This document shows, one piece after another, positions 1-9,775 of a DNA stretch of 35,947 nt. Under the pieces are notes generated by a model. The model was not told where the DNA came from. It made no database searches and saw only the letters and a program-made list of their open reading frames with translations. The position numbers and the translations under genes are program-made. The stretch covers positions 1 through 35,947 of the forward strand of contig JAPKFB010000051.1 of assembly GCA_028821775.1 (NCBI GenBank), in the 5' to 3' direction. How positions within the stretch are numbered: position 1 is the first letter of the stretch; the number at the start of each line of letters is the position of its first letter. This stretch comes from Roseibacillus sp. GTDB taxonomy: Bacteria > Verrucomicrobiota > Verrucomicrobiia > Verrucomicrobiales > Akkermansiaceae.

Positions 1-2
1 TT

Positions 3-38
3 GCCTTCCGCAATATCCGGGTAAAGAAACTGCCCTGA
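3..38 (+). CDS. C-terminal end of a DUF1080 (3-keto-disaccharide hydrolase-like) protein, partial
   Basis: Only the last 11 codons and the TGA stop are inside the window, reading AFRNIRVKKLP. The pattern F-R-N-I-R-[VI]-K-x-L directly before the stop is the usual C-terminus of DUF1080 domains, concanavalin-like secreted proteins very common in Planctomycetes and Verrucomicrobia and now linked to 3-keto-glycoside hydrolysis. The call rests on this short signature alone; the body of the gene lies to the left of position 1. Its strand and proximity fit the carbohydrate genes that follow, starting with a ThuA-domain protein. Confidence 0.5.
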   Translation, partial: AFRNIRVKKLP

Positions 39-500
39 GCGTGAGGCCGGGCCGACTCACGGCTGAATCCTGTTCCGTCATCATTTGCCATTAACATACC
101 ATGAGTCTCGTATCCAGCCTGCACACCCGCAGCCCTTCTTGGATTCTGGTCGGATCCATAAGCAAAATCATACCCATCAGCGAATTGCCCGTTGATATCG
201 CTCTCTTCAGAGGAGCAGACCACCGCGGACCGCTCACTGGCGGGCTGGAATTCTTGAACGAACTCGCGGGGGGGCCGGAGACCCCCTGATCCCGCGCACC
301 CCAAACCTGGATATTGGCCCCTCGGACAGACGCCGGACACCCTCAGCTAAAGTTTCTTCCCGCCCCTGCCGGCTCTCAGGAGCAGCCATCGCAGAAAATC
401 GTCCCCAAATGGGATCTTCTCGCTAATTCTTGCACAATTCGAGTCCTTCCCCGCGTAGCTTGCTTGCCCTCGACGGGGGGCTGTCACTAACTACCAACTC
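39..500. other. Intergenic region without a supported gene
   Basis: About 460 bases separate the DUF1080-like stop from the ThuA fusion gene. A 62-codon frame (101-289, +) and an open minus-strand frame running off the left edge (about 340 to 1) both lack recognisable domains, and the minus frame has no convincing start. No strong promoter or terminator was recognised. It presumably holds the promoter of the 501 gene. Confidence 0.4.
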
Positions 501-3500
501 ATGAAACGCTTCACTCTGCTGATCCCCATCCTGCTCGTGCTCCTCTGTCCCTTCTTCATGTCGGCCAAGAAGAACGACGCGGTGAAACACATCGTATTCA
601 TCGCCGGCAATCGCAGTCACGGTTCCGGCGAGCACGAATTCTACGCCGGCTGTACGCTCCTTGCCAAAGCCCTCAACGAGCAAAGCGGACTCAATGTGAA
701 AGCCACCGTTCTGCGCGCAGACTGGCCCAAAAAGGACAAGGCGATTCTCGAGAGTGCCAATACGATCGTGATTTACGCGGATGGCGCCAGCGGCCACGCC
801 GGGCAATGGGAATTCCTCGACAGCCTCGCCAAGAAGGGGGTGGGCATGGTCTTCATGCACTATGCAGTGCACCCGAATCCGCAACTGGGCAAGCAGTACT
901 ACCAGCCGTGGATCGGCGGCGCGATGGAGAGCGGCTGGTCCGTCAATCCCCACTGGGTTGCTGATCTCGAGATCATCAAGGGTCACGAAATCGGAAATGG
1001 AGTTCCCGAGAAGACCACTTGCCTCGACGAGTGGTACTACAACATGCGCTTCATCGATGATCGCGAGAAGGTCCTCGATCTCTTCACCGCGACTCCAACC
1101 CGCAAGAACATGCACCGCTACATCAACATGTGGAACAAGCATGGAGTGGAGGGGCTCGACAAAAAACAGACTCTCATGTGGGGATACGAACGACCCAACC
1201 AGAGTGGTCGCGGAATTGGATTCACTGGCGGTCACTATCACCACACCTGGGCGCTGGACGGAGTACGCACCGCCGTGCTCAATGCAATCGTGTGGACCGC
1301 GGGCCTGAAAGTCCCCGCGGGCGGAGTAGTGTCGAAAACACCAACCGTGGCTGAATTCAATGCCAACCTCGACGACTACGGGAAGAATACGAAGCTCTTA
1401 AAACTACCCGACCCGGAGGACTGGAAAAAGCTACCCGCCGCCAAAGTCAACGAGAAGCGAGAGGCGGGTTTTAAGGTGGGTGCCGGAGCGAAGGTTCGAC
1501 CAGCCCCGGCACCCCAGGATCAGAAGATCGCCACCAAGCCGCTCTACAAGAGCCCGCTCATGAAGAGCGGCGACAAGGAACGCCTCGCCACGATCGACAT
1601 CGCGTTTAAAAAACAGAAGCGCGATCTTTACCTCCTGGTCTCCGACGAAGGAGATCAAAGCCACGACTGGGCCAATTGGATCGAGCCCGTCCTTGTGATG
1701 GAGAACGGAACGATCCAGGACCTCACCGCCCTCTCCTGGAAATCCGCCACCACGGCATTTGGCAGCGTAAACCGCGGTGCGAATTGCGATGGCAAACCGC
1801 TCACAATCGCAGGGAACATCTACGAGAAAGGGATCGGCGTCCACGCGGACTCGATCCTCCATTTCAAGATTCCCAAAGGCACCGTCCGCCTGCGGGCCAA
1901 GGTGGGACTCGATGACGGCGGCGCCGATCGGAACGGCCGCACGCCAGCCTCGGTGCGCTTCTATGTCTTTGACGAAGAGCCCGTGGGCATCGCCAAGGCG
2001 GGCGACACGTTTGATCCGGACAATCTTGATCCGCAGAGCATCCCGATCGAGCAATTCGAAGTCCCGGACGATTTGGAGGTCACGATCTGGGCCACCAGCC
2101 CGATGCTGCACAACCCGACCAACATGGACACCGATGCCGCGGGCCGAATCTGGGTGGCCGAAGGAGTGAACTACCGCCGACACCAAAACCGGCGCCCCGA
2201 AGGGGACCGCATCGTGGTTCTGGAAGACAAGGACGGCGATGGCAAAGCTGACAGCTCCCACACCTTTGTGCAGGACCCCGAACTGGTGGCCCCGCTGGGC
2301 GTGAGCGTCTTCGACAACAAGATTGTGGTCGCACAACCACCCCACCTGATCATCTACACCGATGTGAACCGCGACCTGGTCTTCGATCCCGCCGTGGACA
2401 AGCGCGAAAACCTGCTGAGTGGCTTCAACGGAAAGAACCACGATCATAGCTTGCACGCAGTGGTGGCGGGACCGGGCGGCAAATGGTACTTCAACCACGG
2501 AAACACGGGTGCAAATTTTAAGTCGAAGGACGGAAAGGAGTTTTGGATTGGCGGACCCTACAAGGGTGGCGGCGGGGAATGGCCCGTCGATCATGTCGCG
2601 TTCGGAGGAAAGCGGAGTGACGACGGTCACGTCTGGGTCGGCGGCTTTGCCGGGAAAATGAACCCCGATGGCACCGGCGTGCAGATCCTTGGTCACGGAT
2701 TCCGCAACAGCTACGAACACACCGTCACCTCCTTTGGCGACGTCTTCCAGAACGACAACGACGATCCTCCTGCCTGCCGCACCACCTGGCTCATGGAGGG
2801 TGGCTTTCTCGGATTTTTCTCGCCAGACGGAAAGCGCCACTGGCGAGCCGACCAACGCCCGGGACAATCGGTGCCCGAGGCTCATTGGCGTCAGGAGGAT
2901 CCCGGGACCCTTCCCCCGGGTGACGTCTACGGCGGCGGATCACCGACCGGTATTTGCTACTACGAAAATGGCGCCCTCCCCGTGAAATATGAAGGCCTCC
3001 TCGCAAGTTGTGAGGCGGCACGCAAAGTCGTCTTTGGCTACCATCCGATTCCCGAGGGATCAAACTTCAAGCTGGAGCGCTTCAATTTTTTCAAGTCCAC
3101 GAGCGGGAACATGTTCCGCCCTTCCGATATCATGGTCGGGGCGGACGGCGCCCTCTATGTCGCGGATTGGTACGATCCCGGGGTGGGGGGACACAATGAC
3201 CGGGACGGTAGTTGCTCGGGGACCATTTATCGAATCGCCCCCAAGGGATTCACCCCGCAGATTCCGAAGGCTTCTCCAGACACCATCGAGGGCGCAATTG
3301 GCCTTTTGCGCAGCCCTGCCCAGAACGTGCGCCATGCCGGCTTTGAGGCCCTCAGAAAGGCTGGCAAAAAGGCACTCCCCGCCGTTCTTGCTCTGCTCAA
3401 TGATCGCAATCGCTACCTCCAGGCCCGTGCGATCTGGCTCCTCCCCTACCTCGGCCCGGAAGGAAGTAAACTCGCCGATGAATTCGCCACCAAGGGCAGT

Positions 3501-4571
3501 GCAGAGGTGCGACTGCTCGCCTTCCGCGCCTTGCGTAACGCCGGGCGTGAGCCGCTCCTCATGCTCTCCAAGTTTTACCAGGACTCCAGCCTGGCAGTCC
3601 GCCGCGAACTGGCGGTCTCCCTGCGCGAAGTTGAACCGCTTCGCAAGGCTGCCTATGTCGCCCATCTCCTTACGCGCTGCCGTGCCAACGACCGGACCTA
3701 CCTCGAAGCATGCGGCTTGGCGGCGGAGGGTGCCGAAGAACGCGTGTGGATTCAACTCCGCTCCCTTGCCAAGGTCACTGATGCTCTCTCATGGCCCGCG
3801 CCCTTCGTAAAGATCACCTGGCGCCTCGGCCCCGTGGCCGCCATTGCCGATCTCCAGGAGCGAGCGGAGAGCCCTGCCCTCCCCGACCAAGCTCGCATCT
3901 TCGCCCTTGAGAGCCTCGCCTTCATCGACGACCCCAAGGCCATGGCGGCACTCACCGAGGTGACCAAAGTGAATGGCCCGGTTGGAGCCGAGGCCGCCCA
4001 CTGGTTAATTCACTTGGGATCCACTCGTTGGAAAGACTACGGCGTGCACGCCCTCCTCAAGAAGAAGGGAATCTACGATCCTGATCAACAGGAGATCGCG
4101 AAGTTGGAGGTGCCGGTCTTCGAAGGCGCTTCGAGTCTCCCCTCCATCACGGAGATCCTCTCCATGAAAGGGGATGCCGCCCAGGGCAAAACGGTGGCTG
4201 CCCGCTGTGTGATCTGCCATCAGGTCGAGGGCCTGGGAGTCAACTACGGTCCTGCGCTGGCAGGATGGATCGCGAACCAAGGCAAAGAAAAATTTGTCCA
4301 GTCCGTCGTCAATCCCTCGTCCGAAATCGCTCACGGGTATTCCGGAAGCATCGTGCATCTCAAGGGAGGCGGCGAAGTCCACGGTCTCGCCCTGAGCCAG
4401 AAAGATCCCGTCATCTTACAGAGCCAGGGTGGTCTCGTCCAGATGATCCCCGCCAAGAAGGTGCAAAAAATCGAGCCCTTGAAACGGTCGCTCATGTTGT
4501 CGGCGGATCAACTGGGATTGACCGCTCAGGATATCGTGGATTTGACCGCCTACGTAGAGACCCTGAATTGA
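501..4571 (+). CDS. Secreted ThuA / NPCBM-like / PVC-type membrane-bound dehydrogenase / HEAT / cytochrome c fusion protein
   Basis: A 1356-residue secreted protein. It opens with a signal peptide (residues 1-22, hydrophobic core LLIPILLVLLCPFF). Residues about 28-290 are a ThuA-like domain (class I amidotransferase fold used in sugar metabolism; VFIAGNRSHGSGEHEF near the start, GGHYHHTW near the end). Residues about 405-500 resemble the NPCBM carbohydrate-binding module (KGIGVHADS). Residues about 515-925 match the PVC membrane-bound dehydrogenase beta-propeller (IWVAEGVNYRRH, LYVADWYDPGVGG). HEAT-like helical repeats cover about 930-1215. A cytochrome c heme site CVICH lies at 1236-1240 in a C-terminal c-type domain. 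The family is expected to oxidise sugars outside the cytoplasm and pass electrons to heme; the substrate is unknown. The ATG at 501 begins the signal peptide, with no Shine-Dalgarno sequence. The next gene is 194 bases downstream on the same strand. Confidence 0.9.
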   Translation: MKRFTLLIPILLVLLCPFFMSAKKNDAVKHIVFIAGNRSHGSGEHEFYAGCTLLAKALNEQSGLNVKATVLRADWPKKDKAILESANTIVIYADGASGHAGQWEFLDSLAKKGVGMVFMHYAVHPNPQLGKQYYQPWIGGAMESGWSVNPHWVADLEIIKGHEIGNGVPEKTTCLDEWYYNMRFIDDREKVLDLFTATPTRKNMHRYINMWNKHGVEGLDKKQTLMWGYERPNQSGRGIGFTGGHYHHTWALDGVRTAVLNAIVWTAGLKVPAGGVVSKTPTVAEFNANLDDYGKNTKLLKLPDPEDWKKLPAAKVNEKREAGFKVGAGAKVRPAPAPQDQKIATKPLYKSPLMKSGDKERLATIDIAFKKQKRDLYLLVSDEGDQSHDWANWIEPVLVMENGTIQDLTALSWKSATTAFGSVNRGANCDGKPLTIAGNIYEKGIGVHADSILHFKIPKGTVRLRAKVGLDDGGADRNGRTPASVRFYVFDEEPVGIAKAGDTFDPDNLDPQSIPIEQFEVPDDLEVTIWATSPMLHNPTNMDTDAAGRIWVAEGVNYRRHQNRRPEGDRIVVLEDKDGDGKADSSHTFVQDPELVAPLGVSVFDNKIVVAQPPHLIIYTDVNRDLVFDPAVDKRENLLSGFNGKNHDHSLHAVVAGPGGKWYFNHGNTGANFKSKDGKEFWIGGPYKGGGGEWPVDHVAFGGKRSDDGHVWVGGFAGKMNPDGTGVQILGHGFRNSYEHTVTSFGDVFQNDNDDPPACRTTWLMEGGFLGFFSPDGKRHWRADQRPGQSVPEAHWRQEDPGTLPPGDVYGGGSPTGICYYENGALPVKYEGLLASCEAARKVVFGYHPIPEGSNFKLERFNFFKSTSGNMFRPSDIMVGADGALYVADWYDPGVGGHNDRDGSCSGTIYRIAPKGFTPQIPKASPDTIEGAIGLLRSPAQNVRHAGFEALRKAGKKALPAVLALLNDRNRYLQARAIWLLPYLGPEGSKLADEFATKGSAEVRLLAFRALRNAGREPLLMLSKFYQDSSLAVRRELAVSLREVEPLRKAAYVAHLLTRCRANDRTYLEACGLAAEGAEERVWIQLRSLAKVTDALSWPAPFVKITWRLGPVAAIADLQERAESPALPDQARIFALESLAFIDDPKAMAALTEVTKVNGPVGAEAAHWLIHLGSTRWKDYGVHALLKKKGIYDPDQQEIAKLEVPVFEGASSLPSITEILSMKGDAAQGKTVAARCVICHQVEGLGVNYGPALAGWIANQGKEKFVQSVVNPSSEIAHGYSGSIVHLKGGGEVHGLALSQKDPVILQSQGGLVQMIPAKKVQKIEPLKRSLMLSADQLGLTAQDIVDLTAYVETLN

Positions 4572-4765
4572 GCGTGGCGACCCCTCACAAGCGCTGCGCC
4601 CAAACTCACAGCGCTCTTCCTCCTCCCGCCAACCGAAGCCCTTGCCCGGCCGGACCAGCTCCCCGTTGAACGGAGGTCAGCCCGCTCAAGGGGGCGATGA
4701 GCATTCTATGCCTTGGCTGGCATTTTTCGCGACGAATCGTGGATTTCATGTTCGTATTCAGCGCC

Positions 4766-6676
4766 ATGACCGCCCGCCTCACCCTTCCGCTTCCATCAAT
4801 CGCTCTCCTTTTGATATCACCCCTCTTCGCCGACGACCCCGAGGTCTTCGGCCAGAAATTCCCCAAGCTCGACGGGCTGGCCACGGGCGAGTGGTGGACG
4901 CTTCAGCAACCCCGGGAACCAAAACCGGGGGCGAAGCCACCAAAGCGTAGGCCCAAGAAGATGATCAACCTGAACGTCCCGCGAGACGAAGTGATCGGAT
5001 TTGGAATCTACACTCACGATCGCGGGGTCTTGAAATTGACCGCCCAGCTCTTCCCCCTCAAGCCGGACGAGGCACAGGAGGTGCGCCTTGAGTTCAAGAG
5101 GGGCAACAAGTGGCTGGAGGCCGCCAGGGAAGACGTGATGTTCCCGGGATGGAGTGCGCACTTCCGCATCGAGAAGTGGGACAACACCGCCGACGTGCCC
5201 TACCGGTTGCGCCACGGCGAAAAGGCGGTCTTTGAGGGACTCATTCGCAAGGACCCCATCGAGAAAGACGAGATCGTGATCGGCAATTTGTCCTGCAACT
5301 CGAGCCGCACGTCGGGCGCGCGACCGCAGATCGTGAATAACCTCCTCGTCCACGACCCCGATCTCATCTTTTTCGCCGGTGACCAGACCTACCATCATAC
5401 CCAGCACACCGCCGGCTGGCTCGAATTTGGCCTCCAGTTTCGCGACCTGATCCGGGATCGTCCGTGCATCACGATCCCCGACGATCACGACGTGGGCCAA
5501 GGCAACATTTGGGGCGAAAATGGGAAAAAGGCCGAGTCCTCAGCGGGCCCAACCGGAGGGTACTTCTATCCGGCCCGCTACATCAACATGGTGCAACGCT
5601 GCCAGACCTGGCACCTCCCGGATCCCTCCGACGCACAGACGATTCAACGCGAGATTACGGTCTATTACACGAACCTGCGAGTAGGCGGGATCGATTTCGC
5701 GATTCTTGAGGACCGCAAGTTCAAGAGCGGACCAAAAGGTAAAATCCCCAAGATGGGACCCCGGCCCGATCACATCAACGATCCCAAGTACAACCGCAAA
5801 TCGGTGGACGTCAAAGGGCTCAAACTCCTGGGCGATCGCCAGCTGAAGTTTCTCCACCAGTGGGGCCAGGACTGGACCGGTTCATTCATGAAATGCGTGC
5901 TCTCCCAGACCGCGTTCTGCGGTGCAGTGCACAAACACGGCTCTCCCAACAACCGCCTGCTGGCCGATCTTGATTCCAACGCCTGGCCCCAGACCGGGCG
6001 CAACAAGGCCCTACGCGAAATTCGACGTGCCTGGGCTCCACACCTCTGCGGAGACCAACACCTCGCAGTCACCGTGAAGCACGGGATCGACGAATACGGA
6101 GATGGCCCCTACGGATTCACGAGTCCCGCCTTGGTCAACACCATCTACGGCCGCTGGTGGCATCCGGCGAATGAAACGGCGGGGGCCAATCCCGTGCCCA
6201 AGAGCCCACTCCCCTGGACCGGTGACTACGAGGACGGACTTGGAAACAAGATCAGCATGCTGGCCTACGCCAATCCCGAGGACCGCAGCAACGAACGGAA
6301 GCGGGCGGATGGTTACGGAGTGGTGCGCTTCAAAAAATCGACCCGCGAAGTGACCTTCGAATGCTACAAGCGTTTCACGGACGTCACGAAGGATCAGAAG
6401 AATGCTCAGTTTCCAGGCTGGCCGATCAAGTTCCACACCAGAGCGAATGACGGCCGCAAGGTCTTTGCCACCCTGCCCAAGATCACGGTCCCTTCCCTCG
6501 ATCACCCGGTCTACCAGGTCATCGCGGACAAGACCGGCGAGATTCTCTACACCACGCGCTCCGCCCAGCCCATGATCGAAGCTCAAGTCTACGCCCCCGG
6601 AAAGTATACCGTGAAAGCCGGCAAGGATAAGCCCGAAGAGGTCGTCCTCAAGAGCTTCGAGGTGCCCGCAAAATGA
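4766..6676 (+). CDS. Secreted PhoD-like metallophosphohydrolase
   Basis: A 636-residue protein with a signal peptide (MTARLTLPLPSIALLLISPLFA) followed by a PhoD-like phosphatase/phosphodiesterase fold. Visible metal-site motifs are GDQTYHH (Asp206), the hallmark DDHDVGQGN (residues 239-247) and CGDQHLAV (His432). PhoD enzymes cleave phosphomonoesters or diesters outside the cytoplasm using Fe/Ca centres, but this longer PVC subtype, usually found beside sulfatases, has no assigned substrate. In-frame ATGs at 4697 and 4748 are alternatives; 4766 gives the cleanest signal peptide. Its stop overlaps the start of the first sulfatase by four bases (ATGA), so the two are translationally coupled and probably act on the same material. 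Confidence 0.85.
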   Translation: MTARLTLPLPSIALLLISPLFADDPEVFGQKFPKLDGLATGEWWTLQQPREPKPGAKPPKRRPKKMINLNVPRDEVIGFGIYTHDRGVLKLTAQLFPLKPDEAQEVRLEFKRGNKWLEAAREDVMFPGWSAHFRIEKWDNTADVPYRLRHGEKAVFEGLIRKDPIEKDEIVIGNLSCNSSRTSGARPQIVNNLLVHDPDLIFFAGDQTYHHTQHTAGWLEFGLQFRDLIRDRPCITIPDDHDVGQGNIWGENGKKAESSAGPTGGYFYPARYINMVQRCQTWHLPDPSDAQTIQREITVYYTNLRVGGIDFAILEDRKFKSGPKGKIPKMGPRPDHINDPKYNRKSVDVKGLKLLGDRQLKFLHQWGQDWTGSFMKCVLSQTAFCGAVHKHGSPNNRLLADLDSNAWPQTGRNKALREIRRAWAPHLCGDQHLAVTVKHGIDEYGDGPYGFTSPALVNTIYGRWWHPANETAGANPVPKSPLPWTGDYEDGLGNKISMLAYANPEDRSNERKRADGYGVVRFKKSTREVTFECYKRFTDVTKDQKNAQFPGWPIKFHTRANDGRKVFATLPKITVPSLDHPVYQVIADKTGEILYTTRSAQPMIEAQVYAPGKYTVKAGKDKPEEVVLKSFEVPAK

Positions 6677-8211
6677 GATCTCTTCTCGTCCTCCTCCTGC
6701 TGAGTTCCGGGCTCTGGGTTTCGAGCTCAGCGGCAACTCCTCCTCTTTCCGCCAAGGCCTCGAACGACCGTCCCAACATTCTCCTCATCTATACCGATGA
6801 TCAGGGTTACGGCGATGCGAGCTGCCTGAATCCCAAGGCCAAGTTCACGACCCCGAATCAGGATCGGCTCGCGCGGGAGGGCATGACCTTCACCGACGCA
6901 CATTGTTCGGACACGGTCTGCACCCCGTCGCGCTATGGCTTGCTCACTGGCCGCTACAGCTGGCGCACCACCCTCAAGCGCGGGGTCTTTGGTGCCGAGA
7001 GGGCCTGTCTCATCACCGACGGCCGGGTCACTCTGGCGTCCTTTCTCCGCGACCACGGCTACCACACGGGAATGGTGGGCAAGTGGCATCTTGGGATGGA
7101 CTTCCCAGGCACGCAGGGAAAGCGCGACTGGTCCAAGCCGGTGCAGGACATGCCGCTCGACAAGGGATTCGATTATTTTTGGGGCATTCCCGCCTCGATG
7201 AACTACGGCGTGTTGGCATGGTTCGAAGGACGCCACGCAGCGGTTCCGCCTACTCAGTGGACGAAGAAGAAGCCGAACAAGATTGCCCTTTCGGACTACC
7301 GCATCATGCCTCCCTACGAGATGAGACAGGGCCCCAACTTGATGGAGGTGGCGCCGGACTTCATCGATGATCAGTGCCTGACCCGCTTCACCAATCAAGC
7401 CCTGAAGTGGATCGCAGGAAAGGCGGAGGACGCACGTAAGGGGAAGCCCTTCTTTCTCTACCTGCCCTACACCTCTCCTCACAAACCGGTCATTCCCATC
7501 GAGAAATTCCGCGGGCAGGGACAGGCCGGCGCCTATGGGGAATTCATGATCGAAACTGACTGGCACCTTGGGCGCCTTCTCGATTTGTTGGATCGTGAAA
7601 AGCTCACCGAGAACACCATGGTCATCTTCACTTCGGACAATGGGCCGGAGACTACCTGGAAGCAACGCATCGAAAAGTATTCCCACCACAGCGCTGGGCC
7701 GTTCCGCGAGGGAAAGCGCTCAATCTATGAAGGTGGGCATCGCGTTCCCTTCTTCATCCGCTGGCCCGCCAAGGTCACGCCGGGCTCCACGTGGGATCTC
7801 CCCGTGTGCCAGACCGATCTTCTGTCCACCTTCGCCTCCATCCTGAAGAAGCCGCTCCCGGAGAATGCGGCCGAGGACAGCATCAGTTTTGATCAGGCCT
7901 GGTGGGAGCGCAAGGTGTCCAGCCCCCCCCGCCCCCCGCTTATTCACCACGCCGCGAACGGCCGCTTCGCGATCCGCTACGAAGAATGGAAGCTCGTCAT
8001 GGAAGGCACACGAAAAACAGAGAAGCGCGAACTCTACGACCTCGGGAGGGACCCCGGCGAAAAGAACAATGTTCTCACACAGCACCCCGACGTTGAGAAG
8101 AAACTTCTCGGACAACTCAACGCCATCATCACTCGTGGCGCCACCCGCGCTGCAGCAGGGTCCAGAAATGACACGCCGCCCTGGAAGGACCTGGTTTGGT
8201 TCAAAGATTAA
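6673..8211 (+). CDS. Secreted arylsulfatase-type sulfatase
   Basis: A 512-residue type I (formylglycine) sulfatase. A signal peptide covers about residues 1-21. The metal-binding N-terminus reads YTDDQGYGD (Asp42, Asp43), and the canonical modification motif CTPSR is at residues 83-87, so Cys83 should be converted to formylglycine. Further sulfatase motifs are GKWHLG, the TSPHKP region and FTSDNGPET. Family function is hydrolysis of sulfate esters, here probably on a polysaccharide or its oligomers. It overlaps the phosphohydrolase by four bases and is followed after 12 bases by another sulfatase, giving a three-gene operon. A run of nine C's at about 7923 encodes a Pro-rich surface turn. Length is normal for the family. 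Confidence 0.93.
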   Translation: MRSLLVLLLLSSGLWVSSSAATPPLSAKASNDRPNILLIYTDDQGYGDASCLNPKAKFTTPNQDRLAREGMTFTDAHCSDTVCTPSRYGLLTGRYSWRTTLKRGVFGAERACLITDGRVTLASFLRDHGYHTGMVGKWHLGMDFPGTQGKRDWSKPVQDMPLDKGFDYFWGIPASMNYGVLAWFEGRHAAVPPTQWTKKKPNKIALSDYRIMPPYEMRQGPNLMEVAPDFIDDQCLTRFTNQALKWIAGKAEDARKGKPFFLYLPYTSPHKPVIPIEKFRGQGQAGAYGEFMIETDWHLGRLLDLLDREKLTENTMVIFTSDNGPETTWKQRIEKYSHHSAGPFREGKRSIYEGGHRVPFFIRWPAKVTPGSTWDLPVCQTDLLSTFASILKKPLPENAAEDSISFDQAWWERKVSSPPRPPLIHHAANGRFAIRYEEWKLVMEGTRKTEKRELYDLGRDPGEKNNVLTQHPDVEKKLLGQLNAIITRGATRAAAGSRNDTPPWKDLVWFKD

Positions 8212-8223
8212 CAACCAACGCCC

Positions 8224-9627
8224 ATGCACAATCTATCCCTGCTCCTCCTCCTCCTCGTGACCTGCTCCTCGCTGGTCTCCGCCAAGCCGCCCAATATCCT
8301 GATCATCCTCGTGGATGACCTGGGCTACGGCGATCTCGGATCCTATAATCCGAACTCGAAAATCCCCACCCCGCATCTCGACACCCTTGCGAGCGAGGGC
8401 ATGCGCTTCACCGACGCGCATGCTCCGGGCCCGCTCTGCCACCTTTCCCGTTATGGATTGATGACGGGGCAGTATCCCTTTCGCGCGGATACAAATTCCT
8501 GGCGCAAGAAACCATCCATCAAGAAGGGGCAGCTCACGGTAGCTTCCCTGCTCAAGGAGAACGGTTTTGGCACTGCCATGGTCGGCAAGTGGCATCTCGG
8601 ATTCAAGGAGAATGGCTACGAGAATCCGTTGCCAGGCGGTCCGGTCGATGTGGGTTTCGAAAGCTTCTTTGGCATTCGTGCCTCCACCGACATTCCCCCT
8701 TACTTCTACATTCGTGGTGATCGCGCGGTTCACCCCCCAACCGACAAGATCGCGGCCAACCAAAGCAAGGGATGGTCCCCAATCCAAGGCGCCTTCTGGC
8801 GTGCAGGCGGGATTGCACCCAACCTCAAACTTGATGATGTGCTGCCGCGATTCACTAACGAGACGATTGAAGTGATCAAGAAACGCGACCCTGCCAAGCC
8901 CCTCTTCCTCTACCTCGCCTATCCTGCCCCGCACACTCCCTGGCTGCCCTCCAAGAAATTCAAGGGCAAGGGCGGAGCGGGAATGTACGGCGAATTTACC
9001 GCGATGGTGGACCACGAGATCGGCCGCGTTTTGAAGACTCTCGAGGAAGCGGGTATGAAGAACGACACCCTCGTGCTGTTCAGCTCCGACAACGGTCCGG
9101 TCTGGTACGAAGACGACGTCACGCGCCTGGGCCACGATTCATCGGGCGGATTTCGCGGCATGAAAGCCGATGCCTGGGAAGCGGGACACCGCATGCCCTT
9201 CCTCGCCCGCTGGCCGGGACGGGTGAAGGCCGGAGCTTCCTCTGATCATCTCCTCTGCTTCACCGACCTGCTCGCCACCTTCGGGGAATTGGTGGGGGCG
9301 GATTTGAAAGCCGAGGTGCTCCCGGACAGCGAAAGCTTCCTCCAAATTCTTACCGGCAAGGCCAAGGGCAAACCCATGCCGCGGAGACCCTTCGTGATGG
9401 AGTCCGGAGGCCGCGCAATGATGATTCGTGACGGAGCTTGGAAACTGATCGATCAGTTAGGATCCGGCGGTTTTTCGAAACCCCGTAAAATCAACCCCGG
9501 ACCGGAGGATCCCAAAGGGCAACTCTACAATCTGGACCTCGATCCTGGTGAGACGAAAAACCTCTGGAAAACACATCCAGAGATCGTGGCGGAGCTCACC
9601 CTGCAGATGAGGAAGATCATGAAATGA
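8224..9627 (+). CDS. Secreted sulfatase with non-canonical formylglycine motif (CHLSR)
   Basis: A 467-residue sulfatase with a signal peptide (residues 1-20), metal site VDDLGYGDLGSYN (Asp31, Asp32), GKWHLG, APHTPW and FSSDNGPVW motifs. The modification site reads LCHLSRYGLMTG, so residues 72-76 are C-H-L-S-R. The usual consensus is C-x-[P/A]-x-R; Leu74 replaces the Pro/Ala recognised by formylglycine-generating enzyme or anaerobic maturases. All other catalytic blocks look intact and the frame is clean, so this is unlikely to be a pseudogene. It may be a subfamily with a divergent motif or an enzyme matured differently. It follows the previous sulfatase after 12 bases in the same operon. No Shine-Dalgarno sequence precedes the ATG. 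Confidence 0.9.
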   Translation: MHNLSLLLLLLVTCSSLVSAKPPNILIILVDDLGYGDLGSYNPNSKIPTPHLDTLASEGMRFTDAHAPGPLCHLSRYGLMTGQYPFRADTNSWRKKPSIKKGQLTVASLLKENGFGTAMVGKWHLGFKENGYENPLPGGPVDVGFESFFGIRASTDIPPYFYIRGDRAVHPPTDKIAANQSKGWSPIQGAFWRAGGIAPNLKLDDVLPRFTNETIEVIKKRDPAKPLFLYLAYPAPHTPWLPSKKFKGKGGAGMYGEFTAMVDHEIGRVLKTLEEAGMKNDTLVLFSSDNGPVWYEDDVTRLGHDSSGGFRGMKADAWEAGHRMPFLARWPGRVKAGASSDHLLCFTDLLATFGELVGADLKAEVLPDSESFLQILTGKAKGKPMPRRPFVMESGGRAMMIRDGAWKLIDQLGSGGFSKPRKINPGPEDPKGQLYNLDLDPGETKNLWKTHPEIVAELTLQMRKIMK

Positions 9628-9775
9628 TTCGTCCTCGCACGAAGCAGACAGAATCAATTTTCTTGGTGACTTTACAAGCACCTGCCTCTTGGGCAGTTTG
9701 GCAAAGCGGTGTGAGAGCCGTGATTGGAAAAACCCATTAAACCAACCACTCGCTCCCACACCACCGGAAATCTGT

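Noticed and set aside
101..289. 62-codon plus-strand frame
   Set aside because: No family signature, signal peptide or neighbour support; treated as noncoding.
1..340. Open minus-strand frame running off the left edge
   Set aside because: No recognised domain and no convincing start after the upstream stop; GC-rich DNA often has open antisense frames, and the DUF1080-like tail on the plus strand explains the first bases better.
1431..2885. 484-codon minus-strand frame
   Set aside because: Antisense shadow of the ThuA fusion gene, whose domains on the plus strand are clear.
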